A DNA stretch of 64,000 nucleotides, taken from contig OX336338.1 in NCBI GenBank assembly GCA_946902875.1, positions 6,563,971 through 6,627,970 of the forward strand, given 5' to 3'. The notes under the pieces were generated by a model, which was not told the origin of the DNA, did no database searches, and worked only from the letters and a program-made list of their open reading frames with translations. The DNA is from Nematopogon swammerdamellus (lineage: Eukaryota > Arthropoda > Insecta > Lepidoptera > Adelidae). Positions 20,257 to 29,819 of the stretch are shown here, one piece after another. The stretch's first letter is position 1. Each line of letters opens with the position of its first letter. The translations under genes and the position numbers were made by a program.

Positions 20257-20403
20257 TGGCGGTGATCGACTCCATCCACCCGGAGAAATTCTGCGCGATG
20301 CAAGGCGGCCAGTGCGTCATAGAGGCCGACTGCCCCGAACCAACCGCTGTCAAGGGTCTGTGCCCTGAGCAACGCTCACTGGGCGTCGAATGCTGCTACG
20401 GTG
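20257..20403 (+). CDS. Cysteine-rich secreted protein, exon 2 (first Cys domain)
   Basis: The acceptor AG at 20255-20256 and the donor GTAAGT at 20404 bound 147 bp, exactly 49 codons, phase 1 to phase 1. It encodes a six-cysteine module with spacing C-x6-C-x5-C-x9-C-x9-CC (segments KFCAMQGGQC, ADCP, KGLCP, ECCYG). The GG-x-C and terminal ECCY features resemble a widespread family of small secreted arthropod peptides, some members of which carry centipede-derived names (U-scoloptoxin-like). Insect members are not established toxins, and nothing here shows toxicity. Six cysteines suggest three disulfides in the secretory pathway. Intron 2 follows (11.1 kb). Confidence 0.9.
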
Positions 20404-20507
20404 GTAAGTGAATTATTATTATGGAAATTTAATCAGATGGCCAAACCCATTATGGCCGACCGGAGCAACGTAACGTGGCCAAACGATAAGGGCCATGCTT
20501 TTTATTA

Positions 20508-20550
20508 GGCTTCCGTATCGGGTACGGGACCCTATTACTAAGCCTACGCC

Positions 20551-20597
<47 letters not shown>

Positions 20598-20940
20598 CGT
20601 CCGTCTGTCCGAGGGCTGTATCTCTTGAACCGTATTAAGTAGCCCGTTGAAATTTTCACAAAAAAATGTGTTATTAATATTATGGCCGATATAACAACCA
20701 ATAATAAAAATAAGAAAAAATAAAACATTCACGGGGGTTCCCATAGAAGAAACCAAAATGTGTATGCGCGCGCGCCATCTACCGAATAGGTTATGAATCA
20801 TGACATGACATTATATGAAGCATGACATTAATATGAAGCATTTCATAACACGCCATCTAGATGGCGTGAGTAGCGCTGGCCGTGACATGGTGATACGGGA
20901 CCCTCGGTGCGCGAGTTCGACTCGCACTTGGCCGGTTTTT
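20508..20940 (+). repeat. Repeat family D, copy 2 (plus, complete)
   Basis: It starts GGCTTCCGTATCGGGTACGG, contains an uninterrupted GTCT run at about 20549-20590, the AGTAGCCCGTTGAAATTTTC motif and a CGCGCGCCATCTACCG motif. It ends GGTGCGCGAG...CTTGGCCGG plus a T-run. Being uninterrupted, it is the reference for copies split by insertions at 46512-49190 and 53452-53985. Confidence 0.85.
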
Positions 20941-20942
20941 AT

Positions 20943-21200
20943 TTTATGGAACCTATCATGATTGGCTAGACCTGTGCGCGGTGTCAGTCCATCACACCTT
21001 GGTGATCTAGGTGCCAAGTCAGTGCTTCCCTTTTGTCGTTCCGTGTCAGTGTAGCGCAGAACTGGATGAAAAAATACGAGCAATTTTTTACATAGCCTTT
21101 TCAAGCGATAACTCTCTTTCATTCAGTCCGGTCGGGTAGTAAGGCCAGAAGGGAAGGAGGCTACATGTTTACCTACATGAAATGCAAACCACGGTAAGCG
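20943..21200 (-). repeat. SINE family A, old diverged copy
   Basis: The body is recognisable on the minus strand (GTGCCAAGTCAGTGCTTCCC, GAACTGGAT, ATAGCC...), directly abutting the D copy. Many substitutions. Confidence 0.65.
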
Positions 21201-21262
21201 TCAACGTTGTATATTCATATTAAGACTGTTCCGAGGTTGTATTGCTCCATACAAAATCGTCT

Positions 21263-21592
21263 TTCGGCTCTCACGTTTTCTACCCCCCTAAACCTTAACC
21301 GATTCCGACGATTTTTTTGTGTTGTAATAAGGACAGTCCAATCTACGTACCTGTCTTTTTTTTATTTTGATAAAATATACGAGACCCGAGCTATAAATTG
21401 GTTTTAATAACGAAAAAATTGGAATTTTCCATTTTTTGATGACATGAAGTTCATTAAGCTGTATTTAATTATTACTTTGTATATCGAAGAAATAAAAAAG
21501 ACAGGTACGTAGATTTGACTGTCCTTATTACAACAAAAAAATAATCGTAAGAATCGGATAAGGTTTAGGGGGGTAGAAAACGTGAGAGCCGA
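21263..21592. repeat. Inverted repeat with ~100-bp arms
   Basis: The left arm 21263-21365 (TCGGCTCTCACGTTTTCTAC...) and right arm 21492-21592 are near-perfect reverse complements around a 125-bp AT-rich centre. The two opposite-strand ORFs here both derive from the arms. Probably a foldback MITE; no target duplication was identified. Confidence 0.65.
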
Positions 21593-22179
21593 AACACTAA
21601 TTTTGTTGTAATTTGTAGATATATTCGCTGAGAACGTGCAGCTGTCCCTATTACACGTTTCGGTGAGGTACGAGCACGGGGGAGGGTGTAGAGACACACA
21701 ACACACACACAGAGATAACTCTAAGCCATAGTGTTGTACCCCAATGTTATCGATAGCGATAAATCTTAGTGATGTGAACATCATATATGTCATCGATGTG
21801 CAGATATTTTCGGCCCCTTCTGCGGGAAATGAACAATATATCCCGAAATATCTCAAAATTTAGGGTTCCGTAAGTAAAATCAGAAACCTATTAGTCTCAG
21901 TTCAATGTCTGTTCGTCCATCCGACCGTCCGATAATACTGATGTCACCCAATGCTACAAATGGTATTAGAATTGTAATCAGAGGCGTAAATTCTGGTAAA
22001 TGTATTAATATTTACCCACGACGGAACGGAGAAGCTGTATGCGTTTCTTTCGAGATTTCTTTCTTTCTTTCGAATTTTTAAAATTAAATGAAATTAAGTA
22101 CCTAGTAGGTAGGTACCTACCTATAGTAAAGTATTTTATGAGATGTGATGATTTATTTCCGCGTTAGAAATATTATCAA

Positions 22180-22593
22180 GCGGCGGGTGGCCGAGTGGTT
22201 TGGGCATCGGCTTCTCATGCGAGAGGTCCGAGGTTCGAATCCGGTCGGCGTGTACCAATGAGTTTTTTCTGACGAAAAAACTTACGTGCATACCTACACC
22301 TGCTGCTTCACCGTTCGGAACCGGTGTAAAACAGTAGGTCCCTTGGAAAGGGCCCCTGCCCCTTACTAGGTGGTAGGCTCAAATTGTAGCCGACTGGGTT
22401 GGTACCACCGTACTGGATGTAAGATGGCCGCATAGCAGCCTCGGTTGTGTTCTCCTCTAGTCCAGTATAGCCAGAAATCCAGGGAAGCCTCCGGTATGGC
22501 ACCTACCTTCTCGGAGGTGATATTGGCTGATCGGAGCATGCGCTTTGGCCCCTCCGACTCGGCCACCCATACCGGATCACATAAAAAAAAAAA
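22180..22593 (+). repeat. SINE family B, full length, tRNA-derived head
   Basis: The head contains TGGCCGAGTGGTTTGGGC (A box) and GAGGTTCGAATCC (B box), resembling a class II (Ser/Leu-type) tRNA. It is followed by a ~330-bp body and an A-run ending at about 22593. It is nearly identical over its length to 52112-52558. Confidence 0.85.
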
Positions 22594-22950
22594 TTATCTG
22601 TAGAACTTTGTCACAATAGCGTTCACTCAGAACGTAAAGTGTTCACAACGGCGCGCAGTAATCTAGTGAGTGTGACAAGGTACTGTACGTACACAGCCTT
22701 TACGGAACCCTCTATATATTTTACTAAAGGAATTTGACTTATCCAATTTTTTTTATGTATGTGAATAAAAAAAACCAAATGTTGTTTTATTCACTCAAAT
22801 ACAAATGAAGAAATTAATAACCTACACAACCTCAATTAATTATTAATTACTTATATATAACATATCGAAAACTAAATGAATCTAAATAAAATAATACAAT
22901 AAAGGTGTAGTTACAATAAAACATTACGACCGTCATGACCAGTCATGACC

Positions 22951-23610
22951 GTTATAGTCCGTAAGCCCGCTCCAAAAGTGCCTACGTCATATGACATCAC
23001 GATAAAATGCATGGCACACGGTCGGAAAAGTTGTGCTGAGCGAGAATCAGAAGATTATCGCACCTAAAATTGGCCGGAAGTTTGAGAAAATCCTTCACTT
23101 CCGGTCAAAATTTTAAGGTTATATTTACGTCATAATGACATCATTACGAAACACGTCATTTAGCCCTGTAATTGTATGAGAGAGTAAACATAAGTCTGTT
23201 TGTTCTGTCTGAAGTGACCGGAAGTACTTGACAGACTGCGCCAAAGATGGTCACTGAATACATTTTCCTACGTCATGTGACATCTTGACGAAAATTATTA
23301 TAAAAGTATTGAAATAATAGTGTTTTTAAGAATAAATAAGTCTGCCATGCCATATCTGGCCGAAAGTATTTTAAAGTGATTTTTTAATTGCTAGGTGAAC
23401 GAATTATGTTAAATGCGCAAAATTTAACAAATTATAATCGATTAATAAGGATTGTCGACTCATCCGTCGTGGTGGGTATAGATAGTATAAAAGAAATAAT
23501 TACTAATCTGTTATCATATCAATCTAGGGAAAAATAAAGTCGCGTCGTACCTATTTTTTGTCAGCCAACGTTTGTTTGGTCTTTATTGAATTAATTGTCG
23601 ATTTTAAAAG
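22951..23610 (+). repeat. LTR of the gypsy element, left copy, plus orientation
   Basis: Aligns along its whole length with the reverse complement of 26554-27227: TAGTCCGTAAGCCCGCT near its start, TTGTGCTGAGCGAGAATCAG, GGTGGGTATAGATAGTAT, and GTCGATTTTAAAAG at its inner end. The outermost bases differ from the other LTR (CGTTATAG versus TGTAATAG), so the terminal TG is lost or mutated. Confidence 0.85.
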
Positions 23611-23727
23611 GAAGTGTGCTTTGGGATCAGAGGCAACGTCAGTTGTATCATGGGGATCCAAATCTAATAACATTTTTGATGGATCTATCTCGGCTCTGCC
23701 TTCATAATGCGCAAGATGTCTGTTTTT

Positions 23728-23775
23728 TTTTTTTTTTTTTATGGAACCTGACACTGTTTGAAACAGTTGTCTTGA
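23728..23775 (-). repeat. Tip of a SINE family A copy
   Basis: A T-run followed by ATGGAACCTGACACTG matches the A-tail and last bases of SINE A on the minus strand. Only this end is present, inserted near the integrase end. Confidence 0.55.
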
Positions 23776-23784
23776 TTCCGTCTC

Positions 23785-24660
23785 TTAGTAACATATGAGT
23801 AGGAAGGATTCGCTTCGATTAACCTCGACCTCATCTACTAAAGGTTCGTATTTACTTGTTCTGAAAATACGCTTCATGAGAACCGGTCCAGGTGTAGACA
23901 ACCATGTTGGGATTGATTCTCCATTACTCGAGCGACGACAGTGCACAAACATTCTCTCATGAGGAGTACAATTGGTTGCAGTACACAGTAAGGAACGAAT
24001 TGAATGTAGAGCTTCGTCAACTACTTTCTCCCACATTGTTATAGGCATGCCTTTACTTTTCAGTGACAATTGTATGGTTTTCCATATTATTCCATTATAG
24101 CGTTCTATTTGTCCATTTCCTTTTGGATTTGCTGGTGTAGTTCGGCTTTTAGCGACTCCTTTAGAATGTAGGTATTGTTTTAGTTCAGCAGACATAAATG
24201 AACCACCTCGATCGCTGTGGATGTATGCGGGCATTCCGAATAGGAAGAACAATTTGTTCAGACATTTGATAACTGTAGCTGTAGTTAAGTCATAGCAGGG
24301 AAGGGCAAAGGGGAACCTGGAATATTCATCGACGACAGTAAGCATGTATTTGTTTCTTGTATTCGATGGAATAGGGCCTTTGAAATCCAATGCCAACTCT
24401 CAAATGGGGCAGTAGCCTTAATCAATGTTCCTTTACTTTGCAGAAATCTTGGCTTAACTTCGGCGCAAATAGTACACTGTGCAGTAATCCTTCGAATGTC
24501 TTCAATCGAGTAAGGCAGATGTTTAGTACGGATCCAATGACTCATTCGTGTTATCCCAGGGTGACAGAGTGAGCTGTGAAGTTCGATTAATTTTGTATCT
24601 GAACGCACAAAACTGGCACATACCCTGGACAACGCATCCGTAAATAGATTCTCGCGACCA
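23785..24660 (-). pseudogene. Gypsy integrase, frameshifted
   Basis: The zinc-binding N-terminal domain is at about 24620-24470 (LHSSLCHPG... then CTICAEVKP: HHCC type). The catalytic core is at 24396-23900, with the first aspartate in TVVDEYSRFPF, the second in IHSDRGGSF and the glutamate in GQIERYN, so the D,D,E triad is intact. Integrase inserts the cDNA of an LTR element. A frameshift near 24390 separates the zinc domain from the core. The C-terminus ends at 23785. Confidence 0.88.
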
Positions 24661-25534
24661 GGTCTGTAGATTATGTCGTACTTGAAATTAAACAATTCGA
24701 GACGCCATCTTTCGATTTTCTCATTTTTTTCTCATCTTGTTCGTGTGAGTCATACTGAACATGAATGAGACTGATCGTTGGTCCGTTATAATCTTGAATT
24801 CTTCGCTCACTGTCAGATAGTGTTCTGGAAAAGAAAGCTACAGGTCTGCCGGCTTGGGAAAGGGACGCTCCGAGGGAAATATCCGATAAGTTTTATCTTT
24901 GATAGTCCGAAGAAACTTTTTGCTTCATTTATTGCACTCCTCGATGGCTTGCATGAATTTCCTTAATTTCCGGTTATGATCAGCTTTATCGCAGCCACAC
25001 ACTACAATATCGTCAAGATAAGAATACACAGATTCTAACGCATTCTCTCCGATGACATTATCGATTACCCGTTGAAAGGCAGCTACGCCATTAGTGACAC
25101 CGAAAGGGATCCTCTTAAATTCGTATAAATTTCCGGCTGCCTCGAATGCTGTGTAAAGCCTATCTTCTTCGGTGATCGGTATCTGGTGGTACGCGCTGCG
25201 TAGGTCGATTTTACTGAATACGTGGTGTTGAGCGACTTTGGAAACTAAGTCCTCAATGTTTGGCAGACGATATGCCTCAAATCTGTGTGAATTTATTGAT
25301 AGTTCTCGAATAGTCAATAACCATTCTTTTGTTATGGTTTTGGTTCATTGTTATCAGAACTTGAGCTCGCCATGGTGAAGAGCTATTCTCAATAATGCCG
25401 TCCTCGAGTAACGTTTGTACTTCTCTAGTAATGAAAGCACGTTCAGCTTCAGAATAGCGCCGGGACTTTGTGGCAATCGGTCGACAATGTGGATAAAAAT
25501 ATTCGAAAAGCTTCACTGGTGGGACTGACGCCAC
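24600..25534 (-). pseudogene. Gypsy reverse transcriptase / RNase H, broken
   Basis: The fingers region starts at 25534 (segment EVQTLLEDGIIENSSSPW). A frameshift near 25300 is followed by the palm with FSKIDLRSAYHQIPI, FKRIPFGVTNG and the catalytic YLDDIVV motif. After about 24925 the thumb/connection is missing by internal deletion. RNase H remnants lead to FNFKYDIIYRPGRENLFTDALSR just before the integrase zinc domain. The order RT-RH-IN is that of Ty3/gypsy elements. Confidence 0.88.
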
Positions 25535-25694
25535 CTTGAGGGAATTGCATGAAATTTTCTACGGTGCCATGGGGCCACCATACACTAATCCTTCCCGAGA
25601 ACCACATCAGCGCAGAGATCTCTCATTATAAGTAATGGGAAGTTGTCGTGAGTGTGTCCTTGTACAAATAATTTTGCGTTGCATAAACCTTCTA

Positions 25695-25870
25695 TTTGAG
25701 TTTTGGCTTTTTTAGATGCCAACTGTTGTTACTGTCTCATTGTAAGGTGAACTTGAGAGATGGTACTGTTGAACTAGGTTATGATTTATGAACGTATTAG
25801 TACTGCCTGTGTCTCAAGGCTTGTACTGGAATTCCGTTGACAGTCATTGAAATAATTGTCTCCTGGAGGC
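25695..25870 (-). pseudogene. Gypsy aspartic protease remnant
   Basis: The minus strand reads MTVNGIPVQAL and, after a one-base frame change, DTGSTNTFI, the DTG/S active-site motif of retroviral-type proteases. The frame continues to a stop near 25696. It sits between the gag zinc knuckles and the reverse transcriptase, as expected. Confidence 0.75.
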
Positions 25871-25874
25871 CTGC

Positions 25875-26525
25875 TGGAGCTGCAGCTTTCATGGTGTTGC
25901 TACTGGATTCTTCCAAACAAGCAGTTTGTTTTCCCGATCGACATACTTTTGCAAAATGTCCTCTTTTAGAACATTTTAGGCAGGTAGGGTTGAATGCAGG
26001 ACACTTTTGGCGTCGATGGCGTTGGTCTTAACCGCAGAAATAGCAGGATTCAGATTTATTTTTACTGACAGCTGAAGAGGAAGGATCAGCATTTTCACAT
26101 TCATTTTCATGAACTGCATTCAAATGTCTAGAGGCACTGAATTTTTCAGAGTGAACTTGAGCCAATTCTAGAGTCTGAGCTTGTTTGTAGGCCTCGGTGA
26201 GATCGAGACTACTGTTTTCGAGAAGCCTTTGCCGAATGTTAGGTGATGATAGTCCACTTATAAAGGCATCTCGTATGTAATCGCTTCGATTCTGAGCAGC
26301 GCTCACAGCGTGAAAGTTGTAATCTTTAGCTAACAACTCGAGGGCGCGTAAGTACATATCAATTGTCTCGGCAGATTGTTGTAGTCTGTTCGCTAGTTTG
26401 TGTCGGGCATATATTTCGTTACGGGGTTTTACAAAGATCATGTCCAGTATTTCTATAGCTTCATTGTATGTGCTTGCGTGCGAAATGTGATTAAATATCG
26501 ACGAATATACATGATTTACCAGGAG
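25875..26525 (-). pseudogene. Gypsy Gag C-terminal half with zinc knuckles, N-terminus deleted
   Basis: The capsid-like segment (…EILDMIFVKPRNEIYARHKL…, …RDAFISGLSSPNIRQRLLE…) begins at about 26520. The open frame upstream to 26627 is LTR sequence read through. The first zinc knuckle (CYFCG) is cut by an in-frame TAA at 26028-26030. The same frame continues with RHRRQKC and a second knuckle CLKCSKRGHFAKVC. The Gag N-terminus and any primer-binding region between LTR and Gag are missing. Confidence 0.82.
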
Positions 26526-26553
26526 GTAAATCGATTTTAAAATTTGACAACAA

Positions 26554-27227
26554 CTTTTAAAATCGACAATATTAATTACTATAAATATCAAACAACCGCT
26601 GGCGAACAAAAAATAGATACGACGCAACTTTTGTTTTTCCCTAGATTGTTATGTTAACAGATTAGTAATAATTTCTTTAATACTATCTATACCCACCACG
26701 ACGGATGAGTCGATAATCCTTGATTATAATTTGTAAAATTTTGCGCAATTAACATAATTGGTTCCCCTAGCAGTTAAAAATTCACTTTTAAAATACTTCC
26801 GGCCAGATATGGCTTAACAGAGTTATTTATTATTAAATACACTATTATTCCAATACTTTTATAATAATTTTTGTCAAGATGTCATGATGTACATGGCGTA
26901 GGAAAATGTATCCACTGACCATCTTTGGCGCAGTCTGTCAAGTACTTCCGGCCACTATAGAACAGACAGACTTATGTTTACTCTCTCTACAATTACAGGG
27001 CTAAACGATGCCACGTGTTTCGTAATGGTGTCATATGACGTAAATATAACCTTAAAATTTTGACCGGAAGTGAAGGATTTTTTCAAACTTCCGGCCAATT
27101 TTAGGTGCGATAATCTTCTGATTCTCGCTCAGCACAACTTTTCCGACCGTGTGCATTCCGACAGTGTCCTTTTATCGTGATGTCATATGACGTAGGCAAT
27201 TTTGTAGCGGGCTTACGGACTATTACA
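26554..27227 (-). repeat. LTR of the gypsy element, right copy, minus orientation
   Basis: On the minus strand it starts TGTAATAGTCCGTAAGCCCG at 27227, a proper LTR 5' end, and aligns with the left LTR to 26554. Differences between the two LTRs (many substitutions and small indels) indicate they are not a recent pair. Confidence 0.85.
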
Positions 27228-27229
27228 GG

Positions 27230-27640
27230 TTATCTATCATCGTCCGATTCATCGTTTATACCTCGAATACACATTTTGCGTGGCTTTCTGGGGTCAATTA
27301 TTTCTTTTAGCATACATTTGTGATAAAACATTTCCAGTTTAGTAATCATACTCATCTCCCAAAATTCGTCGTCTGTTTCGATTTTTTCGTATTCGAGTCC
27401 TTGTTCTGTCCATACGATAAAGAATGCAAACTTCTTCTCGGTGATGTGAAGCTGCCCCTGTACATGATAATAATAATCATGATTCCGTTTTAATTTTATT
27501 TGGCCAGACACAATATTGCAGAACTTTATCTTTTTTTGTTCGATGGCCTGTAGTGGGGCTGCGTCGGATACATTGTATGGACATTGTACCTCCACAACAC
27601 TCTCAGTACCTATCAGATGACGCTTATTTCCTTTGCGAGG
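27230..27640 (-). CDS. YqaJ-type (lambda-exonuclease-like) nuclease fragment
   Basis: The minus-strand open frame runs 27943-27230, but recognisable protein begins near 27625 (ESVVEVQCPYNVSD) and includes KRNHDYYYHVQGQL, FFIVWTEQG and MFYHKCMLKEIIDPRKP. This is the second half of the YqaJ/alkaline-exonuclease domain, often found in insect genomes as a transposon-associated ORF. The family's catalytic E-x-K is read here as EVQ, so the lysine is replaced, and the upstream catalytic aspartate region is missing. The first ~100 codons are GC-rich, arginine/proline-rich and probably unrelated. The stop (27230-27232) is two bases beyond the LTR end. Likely non-functional. Confidence 0.6.
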   Translation of the reverse strand, partial: PRKGNKRHLIGTESVVEVQCPYNVSDAAPLQAIEQKKIKFCNIVSGQIKLKRNHDYYYHVQGQLHITEKKFAFFIVWTEQGLEYEKIETDDEFWEMSMITKLEMFYHKCMLKEIIDPRKPRKMCIRGINDESDDDR

Positions 27641-27744
27641 TGTAAAGTTTAGTTCCATGTTGGTGAACCAGTTTAGTTGGTGGAGTTTCGATTTCGAACG
27701 CAACGCACGCAACTGATTTAGCGAACGAAAACTGCAAGTTGCAA

Positions 27745-27905
27745 TTTGCAAAACGTCTCGCTCGACTGACCCGGCGCGCCGGCGGCGCGGCGGTAGCGGC
27801 GCGGTGCGGAGGCGCGGGATGCGGGCGGCGGCGGCGGGGCGTACGGTGGTGTCCCCCGCCCGCTCCCCCAAACCTTCACAAATACACACAAACACGGCCG
27901 TGCGT
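27745..27905. other. GC/CpG-rich block
   Basis: GGCGCGCC and GGCGGCGG-type sequence forming the N-terminal part of the open frame upstream of the YqaJ fragment. Opposite-strand frames are also open. No promoter elements decide a role. Confidence 0.45.
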
Positions 27906-27989
27906 GGCCGGTGGACGACTGGAGACAGCGATATTTTGTTCAAATATCTAACATGCGATCACGTGACTTACCTCGGTCTGCTCTTAATA

Positions 27990-28335
27990 TTGAAACCAAG
28001 TCTATTTCATGGAGAATGTTCGGAGAAGCTGTTTAATGCGATTCCGCCGTCCCCATTCCACCTCCGCACTACGCGTACCGGGCAGTGTATGCACTCCTAT
28101 TCAATTGACCTACCACGGATGCGCATCAACCGGTTCTGTAGGTCTTTTATTCACAGAACCGGGAAAATGTGGAACGCACTCCCTGCCCATATATTTCCTC
28201 CCAAGTACAGCCTGGGGTTTTGAAGCTCCTGTCTGGCCGGCATGGCATTCGCAATCCCCGTGCATCACAGAATGTCCATGGGCATCGTTAGACATCACTT
28301 GTAGGTGAAACGACGCCACATGTCGCGCTAACCAT
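27990..28335 (+). pseudogene. LINE ORF2 C-terminal fragment (Jockey/CR1-like)
   Basis: The frame to 28223 has EKLFNAIPPSPFHLRTTRTG and HRTGKMWNALPAHIFPPKYS. After a frameshift the tail GRHGIRNPRASQNVHGHR follows. Same family as 17545-17800 and 14325-14473. Lies in intron 2. Confidence 0.75.
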
Positions 28336-28505
28336 AAAAAAAATAATTTGTGGTCGCGCCCGGGTTGCTTATATTCTCGATTCATGGCACCATCGAGCTA
28401 CCGATGCTGCTAGGTTGCGAAAAAACGTGCGGGCCGACACCCGTTGGCCGTTGACGAAAACCATTTTATTTCAATTTCCTGTTTGACGACGAAAAAAAAT
28501 CATTG

Positions 28506-28546
28506 ATGAACAAGCCGCAATGCAAACCGCATTGCGGCTTGTTCAT
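28506..28546. repeat. Perfect 18-bp hairpin with 5-nt loop
   Basis: Arms 28506-28523 and 28529-28546 (ATGAACAAGCCGCAATGC and its complement) pair perfectly around AAACC, followed by a T-run that belongs to the adjacent SINE tail. Confidence 0.85.
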
Positions 28547-28547
28547 A

Positions 28548-28840
28548 ATTTTTTTTTTTTTGGAAACTGACACGATTTGCTACATCTCATCACCTAAAAC
28601 ATCGGTGATGTTAGCCCATTAACCAGGTGAACTATGTGCCATGTCAGCACTTCGCTTCCTTTCATGTCGGCTGTACTGAAATGGACGGAAAACACGAACT
28701 ATTTACATAGCCGTTTCGACCGACGTTTAATTCCTGGATAACCCTACCACCTAGTAATGTACGAAGGGAAGTGACCTACAGTTTTACGTGGAATCCGAAC
28801 CACGGTCAGCCTCCAGTTTTCGATGCACGACGTATTTTAC
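28548..28840 (-). repeat. SINE family A, minus
   Basis: T-run (A-tail) then GGAAACTGACACG through the body to the type-1 head relic (GTGGAATCCGAACCACGGTC at about 28790-28810). Diverged and with an internal deletion. Confidence 0.75.
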
Positions 28841-29013
28841 GTTCGAGATCAAAGTTTTTGTGTGGAAATGTTCCCAATGCCCACTCTATCTAATAGCCTA
28901 TTAAATATTTAAATATCTTTGTTGCTGGGAGATTTCACCACCTCCAACGAACACTAACCGTTATCTGTCGGATAAAGCGACATCTCGGCATGCATGGTGC
29001 ATCTCGACAGTAC

Positions 29014-29575
29014 GGGTCAGTCAGTCAGTCAGCGTGTCAGCGTGTAAGCGTCCACTGCTGGACATACGCCTCTCCAACTTTCTTCCAGTCCTCCCGGCCT
29101 TCATAGCGATACGGACCCACTGCTTTACACCGACGTACTTGATGTCGTCGTCCCACCTGGCGGGTGGTCTTTCCTCACTCCGTTTTCCTGTCCACGGCCA
29201 CCAGTGTAGGACAAGGTTACTCCAACGGTCATCGTCTCTTCGGCTAACGTACCCAGCCCACTGCCACTTGAGCTTAGCCACCCGGTGTCCAATATCGACT
29301 ACTTTGGTCCGTCGGCGGATTGCCTTGTTACGCACCATATCACGTAGCGATATTACCAGCATGGCTCGCTCCATTGCTCGCTGGGCAACTTTCAACCTTT
29401 GGACAACAGCGATCGCGAGAGTCCACGTTTCACACCCGTACGTCATAACCGGGAGGACACACTGGTCATATATACACGGGTCTTTAAATTTTGCGGAAGG
29501 TCAGATCTCAGGACGAATTTTAGCTTTCCGAAGGCAGCCCAGCCCAGTTGAATTCGTCTCTCCACCTCCTTAAGC
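29014..29575 (-). pseudogene. RTE-clade LINE 3' fragment, (TGAC)n tail
   Basis: Minus-strand frames carry VERRIQLGWAAFGKL, MTYGCETWTLA, QRAMERAMLVISLRDMV and KLKWQWAGYVSRR with frame breaks. The tail is TCAG repeats at 29017-29032 on the plus strand. Same subfamily as 3287-3630. The upstream end joins another LINE's RT fragment at about 29575. Confidence 0.85.
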
Positions 29576-29815
29576 AGACCTGGTTTACCTTGTGCACGGT
29601 CAGATTGTCTGAAAATTCTACTAAGTAATGGCGTGCTTTGTTTAGATGTTTGATAAGATAATTTACCACTAGATTCCACAGGAGTGGTGACAGGTCTCCT
29701 CCTTGCCTTGAGGACATCCTTTGGCAACGATGCCTCTAGTTGTGCTGTTGATAGTGAACTGGATGGCTCTATGTTCTAGCATGTTAACTATCCTTGCATA
29801 GGGTGGAACCCTGCT
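29576..29815 (-). pseudogene. Jockey/R1-like LINE reverse-transcriptase fragment
   Basis: Minus-strand frames show IQFTINSTT...CPQGG-like sequence, then GGDLSPLLWNLVVNYLIKHL and HYLVEFSDNL where the family has the [FY]ADD catalytic motif. This is the RT palm of a Jockey/R1-type LINE, distinct from the RTE fragment next to it. Frame breaks and the degraded active site make it a relic. Confidence 0.7.
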
Positions 29816-29819
29816 AACC

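Larger units (their letters stand above)
22951..27227 (-). mobile_element. Ty3/gypsy-type LTR element with LTRs in opposite orientation
   Basis: The coding remnants (gag zinc knuckles, aspartic protease, reverse transcriptase, integrase) read on the minus strand in normal order. The right LTR (26554-27227) is oriented with them. The left LTR (22951-23610) is the reverse complement, so the element is bounded by inverted, not direct, repeats. All genes are broken by stops, frameshifts and at least one deletion. It lies in intron 2 of the cysteine-rich gene, antisense to it. No env-like ORF is seen. Confidence 0.85.

Noticed and set aside
20549..20590. GTCT/GGAC microsatellites as independent features with regulatory meaning
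   Set aside because: They occur at fixed positions inside repeat families D and R and are part of those elements.
22308..22566. Conserved small proteins repeated at 2266, 22308 and 52225 (minus strand)
   Set aside because: All are antisense translations of the SINE B body; the resemblance is due to the repeat, not to a protein family.
22951..27227. A DIRS-type element, because of the inverted terminal repeats
   Set aside because: The coding part has an HHCC zinc domain plus D,D,E integrase and a DTG protease in gypsy order; no tyrosine recombinase was seen.
28529..28565. A rho-independent-type terminator (hairpin plus T-run)
   Set aside because: Eukaryotic context; the T-run is the reverse-strand A-tail of the adjacent SINE.
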